Program-made: the position numbers and the translations under genes
DNA from: a virus
Length of the DNA: 20,948 nucleotides
Strand: one strand, 5' to 3'
Virus record (IMG/VR): IMGVR_UViG_3300020469_000315
Location: 1-20,948 of that record
Notes under the pieces: model-generated
The model's input: the letters and a program-made list of their open reading frames with translations, nothing else
The model's database searches: none
Told to the model about the DNA's origin: nothing
Part shown: positions 15,220 to 20,948 of the stretch, piece after piece
How the letters are laid out: every line of letters begins with the position of its first letter
How positions within the stretch are numbered: position 1 is the first letter of the stretch

Positions 15220-17870
15220 ATGGTTTGTCCTGAGCTAACTTTATCTCGTCTGTAATGAGAAGCATCTTGTGATGCAATAGTTTTACTAGTATTTATTAGT
15301 TGATCTAACTTCTCAATCAGCTGTGGATCAAGCTTTGCTACTGTTGTTTGTGCAGCCGGTTGTAGGTTAATTGGTGTATTATTATTTTGTTCAACCTGTG
15401 CTAATCGTAACTCTTGTATGTTTTCATTTAATTTTTCTATTGTTTCACGCAATCCGCCATCATCAAAATTCATACTGACTTGGAAAGGAGGTAATTTAGA
15501 AATAGAATCTATAGCTTGTTGTACAGGTTTTGCATCAACAGTTAATTCAGTTTGTGCCTGCATAGGCCTAGTTTCTGTAGCATTAATTGATCTTCCTTCT
15601 TTTACCACATCATCTGTACTTTGATCTAATCTAGAACCAAAAAGTTCGTTAGTCGGAGTATTGAAAAACTTAATCACATCATCCCACCAATTTTCTATAG
15701 CTAATCCAACATCTTCTATATCTGTTTTAATATTTTCTATAGCATTAGAAAATTCAGTAACAATGCCTTCTGGACCTATAAATAATTCTGATATCTTATT
15801 TGTTTGTTCTTCTATCTTACTTGTAATATCTGCTAACGCTGAATCATATAAATCTGTCATTTCTTTAAATATATCTGCAGTCATATTCTTCATTTTTTCA
15901 TAGTTTGCTAATGCAGGTTGTAGGAAATTTAAATCAAATTGAGTGTATAACTCTGTCATTGTTAAAGTTAGTTTGTCTTTTATCTCGTTGAACCCACTGA
16001 TCATGTTATCTATCATTCCAGGTTCTTTCAGCCTTTGTTCCGTGCTTTGTATTATAAATGATTTAAATTTTTCTGTAAGTTTATCGTTATCATCTAGTAT
16101 ATTATTCAATATATTGCGTTGTTCTTGTGTGGTATCTGTTTGAGGATCTTGCTCTGCTTGTAAAGCTGCTATAATATCTTTTACACTGTATTGTAAATTA
16201 TCACTGATTGCAAACATGTTGTCTACAAGTTTGTTATCTCCTTCTATTGACGGATCTAGTCTTGCTTCGATCAATTTCAACGCTTCCGTCGTCCTTGTCA
16301 TGTCGTTTTGATTTAAAAAATCTTTTAGCAATGCTTTTACTTTTTCTCCACCATCAACAAAATCGTCTCCTGCTTTCTCTACCATATCTGCAAATGTAAA
16401 TAAACCGTCATTCACTACATTCTGTGATTGTAAGAGTTCAATAAAATTTTGTCTAATTATTCCAGCCGCATCTGCAAAACTTTGTTCTAATTCATTAGTT
16501 GCAGCTAACATACCAGCACCTGGATTAGCTTCTTGTGTCAATTGAACTTGCTTCTGTGTAGCTTCTTCTAATTTTTTAATTAATTCTAAATAATCTTTTG
16601 TTATATCACCACTAGATTTAATATTGCTTGATAAACCTGTGAGTATACCATTGACTTCTTCCAGCACTGTTGCTTGTCCTTGTGCTACATCACTAATTTG
16701 GCTAAAGGTAGCAATAGTAAGTCCTTGTCTACTGTTTGCAAATTCTAATGTTTTCGCAGTGGCTTTTTCAGCAAGTGATTCTACTTCTTCTGCAGATGCT
16801 CCACTTTTTACAGCATTGGCAATTTGCATCGCTAATTCACCAGCTTCACCGTTTACTGCCATAAAATTTTGTGTAGCTTCAGTAAGTGGTGCGCCTGTTT
16901 GAATTAAATCACGAACTAAATCATTTAAGACACTAGGAGCACCTTTCAATCCTTCTTGTGCTGCATTAAAACTTTCTTGTGCTCCTGTTATACCATCTTT
17001 TTCTAATAATCTTAACGCAGCAATAGTTGCACCTTCACGATTACGTGCAATCATCTCATCTTGTATCTGTGAAACTTGTTTGCCTGTAAGTCTTGCTATC
17101 ACACTGTAATTTTTTGCCAAACTTCTGATTTGATCTAGTTGCGCATCCTGTACTTCTTGTTCAGTTGCACCAGCTCTTCGCATAGCATTTGCCTGACGAA
17201 TATTTAATTGCGTGTTTTTTGCTAAAAATTCATTTGATTCTGTTAAAGTCATACCAAGATTCATTAGTTGATCAACAACTTTACCTTGTCGCATCCTATT
17301 ACTCAATTCAGCAAAACGTTTTGTGCCCTCATTAACACTGCCTCCTAACATTACAAAATTTTCTGCATTATCAATAGAAATTTGTGCGAAATCTCTTAAT
17401 CCTAAACCTGCTCTAGCACTATTTGTCTGTAATTCAAATAAATTTCCATTTAATCCACCACCAACTTTGCTTAGATTTCTAAAAACATTAACATTATCTT
17501 CAATAAATGCTGTAGCTACATTCACAGAACCACCGAATAATTCTGCTACACCTTGTAATTTTGTACCAATTCCAGGTATAGAACTAACTAATGAACCTAC
17601 AATGCCTGACGTATCATTAATATTGGTTCCAAATTCTGACATAGTCATACTGTTACGGTTAACCTGTTGTAGCATGGTGCTGAAGACCTTTGCACCTCCT
17701 GACAGGGCCGATAAACTACGGCTTAGATTTGTAGGTGTGTTTTTATTAGATCCACCACCTGGATCATTTGAACTGCCTGGTAATTTTAAATCTTTAAATC
17801 CAGTCTCTATACTAGAAGATATTGCACCACTCAGTGCTTGTTTTAAGTCATTTAATTGATCTTCATCCAT
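15216..17870 (-). CDS. Tail tape-measure-type protein
   Basis: An 884-residue, predominantly helical protein. It has an N-terminal linker rich in Gly/Ser/Asn (35-50), then SGIVGSLVSSIPGIGTKLQGVAELFGGSVNVATAF, long amphipathic helices rich in Ala, Gln and Asn (about 170-450: RMRQGKVVDQLMNLGMTL, NAMRRAGATEQEVQDAQLDQ), a Phe/Asp-rich middle, and a coiled-coil C-terminal third ending in a basic tail. Size, composition and its place beside the gp26/gp51-like locus fit a tape measure that sets tail length (role of T4 gp29, 590 residues). The ribosome site is AAGGA 13 bases before the ATG; an exact T4 late promoter lies 54 bases upstream. The alternative is another large baseplate or internal protein. 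Confidence 0.7.
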   Translation of the reverse strand: MDEDQLNDLKQALSGAISSSIETGFKDLKLPGSSNDPGGGSNKNTPTNLSRSLSALSGGAKVFSTMLQQVNRNSMTMSEFGTNINDTSGIVGSLVSSIPGIGTKLQGVAELFGGSVNVATAFIEDNVNVFRNLSKVGGGLNGNLFELQTNSARAGLGLRDFAQISIDNAENFVMLGGSVNEGTKRFAELSNRMRQGKVVDQLMNLGMTLTESNEFLAKNTQLNIRQANAMRRAGATEQEVQDAQLDQIRSLAKNYSVIARLTGKQVSQIQDEMIARNREGATIAALRLLEKDGITGAQESFNAAQEGLKGAPSVLNDLVRDLIQTGAPLTEATQNFMAVNGEAGELAMQIANAVKSGASAEEVESLAEKATAKTLEFANSRQGLTIATFSQISDVAQGQATVLEEVNGILTGLSSNIKSSGDITKDYLELIKKLEEATQKQVQLTQEANPGAGMLAATNELEQSFADAAGIIRQNFIELLQSQNVVNDGLFTFADMVEKAGDDFVDGGEKVKALLKDFLNQNDMTRTTEALKLIEARLDPSIEGDNKLVDNMFAISDNLQYSVKDIIAALQAEQDPQTDTTQEQRNILNNILDDNDKLTEKFKSFIIQSTEQRLKEPGMIDNMISGFNEIKDKLTLTMTELYTQFDLNFLQPALANYEKMKNMTADIFKEMTDLYDSALADITSKIEEQTNKISELFIGPEGIVTEFSNAIENIKTDIEDVGLAIENWWDDVIKFFNTPTNELFGSRLDQSTDDVVKEGRSINATETRPMQAQTELTVDAKPVQQAIDSISKLPPFQVSMNFDDGGLRETIEKLNENIQELRLAQVEQNNNTPINLQPAAQTTVAKLDPQLIEKLDQLINTSKTIASQDASHYRRDKVSSGQTI

Positions 17871-17917
17871 GTAATAAATCCTTACTCAGTTGTAATATCA
17901 CACCTAATTTTAATGGC

Positions 17918-17925
17918 TATATATA
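17918..17925 (+). promoter_or_regulatory. Late-type promoter for the gp26/gp51-like gene
   Basis: Plus-strand TATATATA (7 of 8 to TATAAATA). The expected start is about 17931, immediately before the AAGGAG ribosome site at 17931-17936 and the ATG at 17943. It overlaps the minus-strand late box by two bases. Confidence 0.45.
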
Positions 17926-17931
17926 TTTATA
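17924..17931 (-). promoter_or_regulatory. Exact T4-type late promoter for the tape-measure/head operon
   Basis: The minus strand reads TATAAATA exactly, the consensus bound by the gp55/gp33-type late RNA polymerase. The expected start is near 17918, giving a 48-base leader with AAGGA before the ATG at 17870. It overlaps the plus-strand promoter candidate. Confidence 0.7.
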
Positions 17932-17942
17932 AGGAGTAGGTA

Positions 17943-18815
17943 ATGAGTAATTTTTTATCGCAATATAAACGTCAACCCAAAATCTATATTGATTTACCAA
18001 GCAAAGGCATTTTTTACGATGAAAATATTATTCAAGATAAACAATTTACTGAAATTCCTGTGTTTGGAATGAACACCATGGATGAAATCCTTATAAAAAC
18101 ACCAGATGCATTGTTTTCTGGTGAGTCAACAGCCCAAATCATTAGAAGTTGTATACCTATTATTAAAAATCCTTGGGATTTAGTAGGATTTGATATTGAT
18201 TTTGTGCTTATTGCCATAAGGATTGCTACCTATGGTGATAGTATGCCTGTTCAAAGCACTTGTCCCCACTGCGACAATACTACAGAAAGTGATCTTATAC
18301 TCAACCATCTCCTTGCAGAATACTCAAATAGATCTACATTTTACAGTATTGATTTTCAAGAGCTTAGGTTAGATCTACGTCCATTAAACTATAAAATGCA
18401 GACTGAATTTGCAAAAAAGCAATACATGTTAGAAAGGCAGATAGTTCAAATAGATAAAACCACACAAACAGATGATGAAAAGAATGTTTCAAAACAAAAA
18501 TTAATGAAACAAATGACAGAATTAAATGCAGAAATGATAATTACACATATTTTTAACATTTCTAATCGAGAAAACGAAAGAGAATTTGATTTTGCAGTCA
18601 TTAAAGACTTTGTTATCAATAATGATGCAAGTATTTTCAACGATGTACAAGAAAAGATAAGACAAATGAATAAAGATTGGTCTTTGCCTACATTTGAAGT
18701 ATCTTGTGCAAGCGAATCGTGTAAAAAACAATATGCATCATCTATCAATGTGGATTATGCAAGTTTTTTCGGCGACACATCCTTACGCTCTCGGACTCTG
18801 AGATCGAATCGTTAG
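17943..18815 (+). CDS. gp26: Baseplate/hub protein, gp26 family (zero-frame product)
   Basis: A 290-residue protein with a strong ribosome site (AAGGAGTAGGTAATG). Family signature: IYIDLPSKGIFY, FGMNTMDEILIKTPDALFSG, IRSCIPIIKNPWDL, FDIDFVLIAIRIATYGDSM. A CPHC pair (107-110) and Cys255-x4-Cys260 could form one zinc site. T4 gp26 (208 residues) is linked to the central baseplate hub. The 3' end contains T TTT TTC in phase (18764-18770); reading on in frame adds only a basic 14-residue tail to the stop at 18813-18815, while the -1 frame stays open to 19003. It is the only plus-strand gene in the window and is divergent from the tape-measure gene. A nonstructural, chaperone-like role is possible for the pair (inference). 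Confidence 0.88.
   Translation: MSNFLSQYKRQPKIYIDLPSKGIFYDENIIQDKQFTEIPVFGMNTMDEILIKTPDALFSGESTAQIIRSCIPIIKNPWDLVGFDIDFVLIAIRIATYGDSMPVQSTCPHCDNTTESDLILNHLLAEYSNRSTFYSIDFQELRLDLRPLNYKMQTEFAKKQYMLERQIVQIDKTTQTDDEKNVSKQKLMKQMTELNAEMIITHIFNISNRENEREFDFAVIKDFVINNDASIFNDVQEKIRQMNKDWSLPTFEVSCASESCKKQYASSINVDYASFFGDTSLRSRTLRSNR
18764..18770 (+). promoter_or_regulatory. Candidate -1 ribosomal frameshift site (T TTT TTC)
   Basis: The heptamer fits X XXY YYZ in the phase of the gp26-like frame (AGT TTT TTC). Slipping by -1 leads into CGG CGA CAC and an open frame of 77 more codons. No strong downstream pseudoknot is obvious by eye; a short TCTC/GAGA stem occurs about 20 bases on. Confidence 0.65.
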
Positions 18816-19003
18816 CAAAAGATTATGAAAACGAAACTAAAGAAATGAAATATCAAAGTTATAAGTTAGCTTGGTATATGAGAGGTTCTTTTAGCTATAA
18901 TGATGTAATGTTTCGGATCTCAGCTGAAGATAAAGAAATACTTGGTAAAATTATTAATGAAAATATAGAAAATACTTCAAAAGCCCATATGCCCCTGATT
19001 TAA
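18770..19003 (+). CDS. gp51-like WYMRG domain in the -1 frame of gp26
   Basis: An open frame runs from the upstream stop at 18722 to TAA at 19001-19003 and overlaps the gp26-like 3' end by about 46 codons beyond the slip point and stop. After the slip it reads FFRRHILTLSDSEIESLAKD, then YENETKEMKYQSYKLAWYMRG and DKEILGKIINENIENTSKAHMPLI: a charged helical domain with a WYMRG motif that I associate with the small gene following gp26 in marine T4-like phages, annotated gp51 (baseplate hub assembly catalyst). There is no ATG, GTG or TTG before 18845 in this frame, and that ATG would remove the leading helix and lacks a good ribosome site. The best reading is a 353-residue gp26-gp51 fusion made by -1 frameshifting. 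The alternatives are internal initiation at 18845 (52 residues) or a missing base in the T run. Confidence 0.65.
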   Translation, partial: RRHILTLSDSEIESLAKDYENETKEMKYQSYKLAWYMRGSFSYNDVMFRISAEDKEILGKIINENIENTSKAHMPLI

Positions 19004-19818
19004 TCTGTTTGATATTTCAAACCTTCCTGTATAACTATGTCACTCAATAAAAATCTTTCTAAATGCATTTGTAAATTACGTTGATCATTAACTAAATTAA
19101 GTGATTCTGTAGTTGGTAATTTATATTTTATTCCTTTAGTACATGGTGCGCTCTTTGCAAAAAAATAGTGAGTAACGAATTTTTTTGTAAGGAAATCACT
19201 GAAGGATTGGAATGCTTCACTATTATCTCTTAACAATTTACCTATATTTTCAATCATCCATGTACCAGTGATAGCTTGGACACCTGGAATCATATTTGCT
19301 ACGGTTAATAATCCTGATATTCCAGGTCGACCTATAGCTAATGCTAATAAAGGTGGTAATGATCCAGCTAGTTTTCCACCACCTGCAGCACCAATGACTA
19401 TGGTACTAAGTCCTAATGTAAAAGTTTTACGGAATTCTTCTAATTTTTTAATCATTATAGTTTGATGATTAAAACTTTCAGGATCAAATTTTTCAGCAGT
19501 TTGTGAGTCAGTTGAATTTAATTTTCTAATCCTTAACGAACAGTTGTTTTTTTCTAACGCATAATTATATTGTGCTAATATAGCACTAAGCTCTTTCCTG
19601 TACTTTTCACCAAAAAGAGCAACTATTGCAAATATATCAAATAAACTGGTTTGTGTATCCATCATAGCAAACACACCAGCTACTGTTCCACCTTGCTTTG
19701 CTTTATTACCTAGAACTCTACCAGTTTTAGATCCAATTAATTTTTTACCTAGTTGTTTTACAAATGGTCCTATAGCAAAAATATTCTCATTCGTAGTTGT
19801 TATTTCATTTATTTTCAT
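19000..19818 (-). CDS. Unknown protein with hydrophobic Gly-rich segments
   Basis: A 272-residue protein. The N-terminus MKINEITTTNENIFAIG resembles the short amphipathic starts seen on T4-type head-targeted proteins, but no clear LxE cleavage site follows. There are two hydrophobic stretches: about 48-70 (VFAMMDTQTSLFDIFAIVALF), and about 133-190 (TLGLSTIVIGAAGGG, LLALAIGRPGISGLL, MIPGVQAITGTWMI), which is Gly/Pro-rich and could insert in a membrane. The rest is basic and polar. Function is not recognised. Its stop overlaps, tail to tail, the stop of the gp51-like frame. No ribosome site precedes the ATG; a late-type box lies 7 bases upstream. Confidence 0.7.
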   Translation of the reverse strand: MKINEITTTNENIFAIGPFVKQLGKKLIGSKTGRVLGNKAKQGGTVAGVFAMMDTQTSLFDIFAIVALFGEKYRKELSAILAQYNYALEKNNCSLRIRKLNSTDSQTAEKFDPESFNHQTIMIKKLEEFRKTFTLGLSTIVIGAAGGGKLAGSLPPLLALAIGRPGISGLLTVANMIPGVQAITGTWMIENIGKLLRDNSEAFQSFSDFLTKKFVTHYFFAKSAPCTKGIKYKLPTTESLNLVNDQRNLQMHLERFLLSDIVIQEGLKYQTD

Positions 19819-19825
19819 ATTAATG

Positions 19826-19833
19826 TATTTATT
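19826..19833 (-). promoter_or_regulatory. Late-type promoter abutting the 272-residue gene
   Basis: Minus-strand AATAAATA (7 of 8 to TATAAATA) directly follows a strong inverted repeat. The expected start falls within about two bases of the ATG at 19818. Confidence 0.4.
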
Positions 19834-19855
19834 GAATGAGCGCTGCGCTCATTCA
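19833..19855. repeat. 10-bp inverted repeat upstream of the 272-residue gene
   Basis: TGAATGAGCG/CGCTCATTCA with a 3-base centre forms a perfect palindromic hairpin. An imperfect direct copy of one arm (CGCTCTGCTCA against CGCTGCGCTCA) lies at 19862-19872. It could be a terminator for transcripts from the right, an RNA processing site or an operator. No long T run follows on either strand. Confidence 0.75.
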
Positions 19856-19912
19856 TGTTTTCGCTCTGCTCAAACAATTTCTTTTCTTAAGTTTCATGTA
19901 GATTATGTAGTC

Positions 19913-20166
19913 AGACGGAACCTTTTTACAGGTTCCGTCTTCTCGAAGCTTCATGTGAGTTCTAGCAGCCGAGACTGGAAGTAGGTATTTGTGTAACTCT
20001 ATGGGCTCTGACCTTTCCCAACCTACGTCGACATCATGTAGTACAATTATACTACACTATCCCTAGCTTCGTTCCTGTGCTTAGGGTTTTTAAGAGTAAT
20101 CACACGGGTGAACACACCAGGTCCGGCGATAATATACCGCCTCAAGGTGAATCGAGCTACCTCGAT
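19913..20166 (-). ncRNA. Candidate structured non-coding RNA (about 260 nt of consecutive hairpins)
   Basis: No gene is visible between 19819 and 20188. The interval contains, in order: an 11-bp perfect hairpin (19913-19940, 6-base loop); TCTCG/CGAGA (19941-19974) with an inner GCT/AGC; GTAGGT/ACCTAC (19981-20026) enclosing TGGG/CCCA; TGTAGTA/TACTACA (20037-20056, 6-base loop); CCCTAGC/GCTTAGGG with one bulge (20061-20086); GGTG/CACC (20107-20118); GGCG/CGCC (20125-20141); ATCGAG/CTCGAT (20151-20166, 4-base loop). The segment is clearly less AT-rich than its surroundings. The strand is uncertain; minus is chosen because it would follow the nuclease gene and end at the 11-bp hairpin. It is not a recognisable tRNA, tmRNA, group I intron core or hammerhead. 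Confidence 0.45.
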
Positions 20167-20188
20167 CAAACAATGTTCTTATATAGCC

Positions 20189-20704
20189 TTAATTGCCTAA
20201 GCAACGATTTTCAAATTTAGTTTTGTTGAGGGTAAAAAAATCATCATATGAAGTGAATCTCCATATATTTTTATTTTTATCTTGATAGTCTACGTGCCTG
20301 TATGTATCGAAATTTTGTGGTAATAGATATGCTATATATCTGCCTATACGATTGAATTTCATTAAAAGTGTACTACAATCTCCAGGGTCAGCAGCCTCAA
20401 GAGTTTGTTCTAACCAAGCCTCTAAGATGGGAATTAATGTGTTTGAAAATAATTGATGAAATGGAAAACTTGAATAGGATTTGCATTCAATATTCAAGTA
20501 TTTCCACTCATCGGGGGGTATTATATCACCTTTGTGAGCACGAATTTGGCCTTCAGTAAGGTGATTTTTACGGAAAGAGTTCTTTCCACCAGTGAATGCT
20601 CCACTGTCCGGCACTCTAGTAAACGATGTATTGTATAAACCACTGAGAAATTGTGCTACCTCTCGCTCAAATGCTTTACCTTTTTGTTTGCTTTTTGTCG
20701 GCAT
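20189..20704 (-). CDS. PD-(D/E)XK superfamily nuclease (Holliday-junction-resolvase-like)
   Basis: The start is set at 20704 (MPTKSKQKGKAFEREVA), giving 171 residues; an upstream in-frame ATG at 20755 would overlap the previous gene by 80 bases. Key residues: Glu in KGKAFEREVAQFL (motif I helix), RVPDSGAFTGG, the Asp of HKGDIIPP, and the IECK pair in LNIECKSYSS, together giving the E...D...ExK metal-binding set of Hjc/RecB-like nucleases. The C-terminal half (FNRIGRYIAYLL, IWRFTSYDDFFTL) looks like added fold or target-recognition elements. It may resolve branched DNA in place of T4 gp49, or process DNA otherwise. A GGAGG lies 16 bases upstream, rather distant. A structured non-coding region follows. 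Confidence 0.75.
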   Translation of the reverse strand: MPTKSKQKGKAFEREVAQFLSGLYNTSFTRVPDSGAFTGGKNSFRKNHLTEGQIRAHKGDIIPPDEWKYLNIECKSYSSFPFHQLFSNTLIPILEAWLEQTLEAADPGDCSTLLMKFNRIGRYIAYLLPQNFDTYRHVDYQDKNKNIWRFTSYDDFFTLNKTKFENRCLGN

Positions 20705-20876
20705 ATGTATCTTGAACTTCCCTCCAACGTAATTTAGCCAATTTCTGTATCTCACGTAACCATTTCCGAGTAGAATAATATGTTCTTACAGAATACGCCT
20801 TATTAAATTTGTCACAAGCTTTAAAATACTCTAAATAAGCTATCGTTAACTTATCATGTAAATCATTTTCGATCAT
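20676..20876 (-). CDS. Small helical basic protein, unknown
   Basis: A 66-residue protein rich in Lys, Tyr and Arg, predicted helical (AYLEYFKACDKFNKAY, KWLREIQKLAKLRWREV). AGAGG precedes the ATG, and the start overlaps the upstream stop as ATGA, so it is translationally coupled. Its 3' end overlaps the nuclease start by 29 bases. Short proteins of this composition are common between replication and recombination genes in marine T4-like phages, but I cannot assign a function. Confidence 0.65.
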   Translation of the reverse strand: MIENDLHDKLTIAYLEYFKACDKFNKAYSVRTYYSTRKWLREIQKLAKLRWREVQDTYADKKQTKR

Positions 20877-20948
20877 GCTGCTACCTCTAGGTCGTTTGCA
20901 TATGAAGTAAATCCGTTTTCTTTAATTACTTTCATAACATAATTTACT
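20873..20948 (-). CDS. 3' end of a gene running off the right edge
   Basis: An open frame from the window edge to TGA at 20873-20875 encodes at least 24 residues ending in NGFTSYANDLEVAA. The stop overlaps the start of the next gene (ATGA). Too little is present for identification. Confidence 0.6.
   Translation of the reverse strand, partial: VNYVMKVIKENGFTSYANDLEVAA

Noticed and set aside
17323-17859. 178-codon plus-strand ORF antisense to the tape-measure gene
   Set aside because: A mirror of a helical coding gene; no start signal and no family features.
20061-20091. Plus-strand terminator (bulged stem followed by five Ts)
   Set aside because: No plus-strand gene lies upstream of it within reach; it is better treated as one hairpin of the structured region.
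19913-20166. tRNA, tmRNA, group I intron or CRISPR in the structured interval
   Set aside because: No cloverleaf with a TTC loop, no tmRNA ends, no group I core sequences and no regularly spaced repeats can be found by eye.
20172-20186. TATATAAG promoter-like sequence after the nuclease gene
   Set aside because: Poor match to the late box and no convincing -35 element; AT-rich background makes it likely by chance.

Overview
The window looks like the late structural region of a strictly lytic, T4-like marine myovirus. The DNA is AT-rich and densely packed with short overlaps. It carries a recognisable T4-type head block: portal gp20, gp67- and gp68-like core proteins, protease gp21, scaffold gp22 and capsid gp23. 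Exact or near matches to the T4 late promoter TATAAATA sit between genes. The C-terminal domain of the large fibre matches fibre proteins I remember from cyanophages and related marine phages. No photosynthesis or other host-defining gene is present, so a cyanobacterial, SAR11-type or other marine bacterial host all remain possible.

Layout, left to right (all on the minus strand except 17.9-19.0 kb). 51-7675 is a fibre and virion-protein module: a 1674-residue multidomain fibre, three small proteins (two of them look like tandem paralogues), a 345-residue fibre-like protein and a 161-residue virion-type protein. 7774-8332 is an inserted pair: a complete IscU iron-sulfur scaffold gene and an overlapping 59-codon gene. 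8342-15219 is the head module, read right to left as gp20, gp67-like, an unknown Rossmann-like protein, an acidic gp68-like core protein, gp21, gp22, gp23, and then a strong hairpin terminator. 15216-17870 is a tape-measure-type protein directly upstream of, and overlapping, gp20. 17943-19003 (plus strand) holds a gp26-family baseplate/hub gene. It contains a canonical T TTT TTC slippery heptamer leading into an overlapping -1 frame that encodes a gp51-like WYMRG domain. 19000-19818 is an unknown protein with hydrophobic glycine-rich segments. 19819-20188 is a long non-coding interval packed with hairpins. 20189-20948 carries a PD-(D/E)XK-type nuclease, a small helical protein and the 3' end of another gene.

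How the parts fit. gp22 and the acidic core protein would build the scaffold on the gp20 portal; gp23 assembles around it and gp21 matures the shell. The tape-measure gene is divergent from the gp26/gp51-like locus, with overlapping late promoters between them. A -1 frameshift pair beside a tape-measure gene is the arrangement of tail-assembly chaperones (lambda G/GT type). The main hypothesis here is therefore that the T4 gp26/gp51 pair in this lineage is expressed as such a frameshift pair. The second item of interest is the roughly 260-nt structured non-coding segment at 19.9-20.17 kb.
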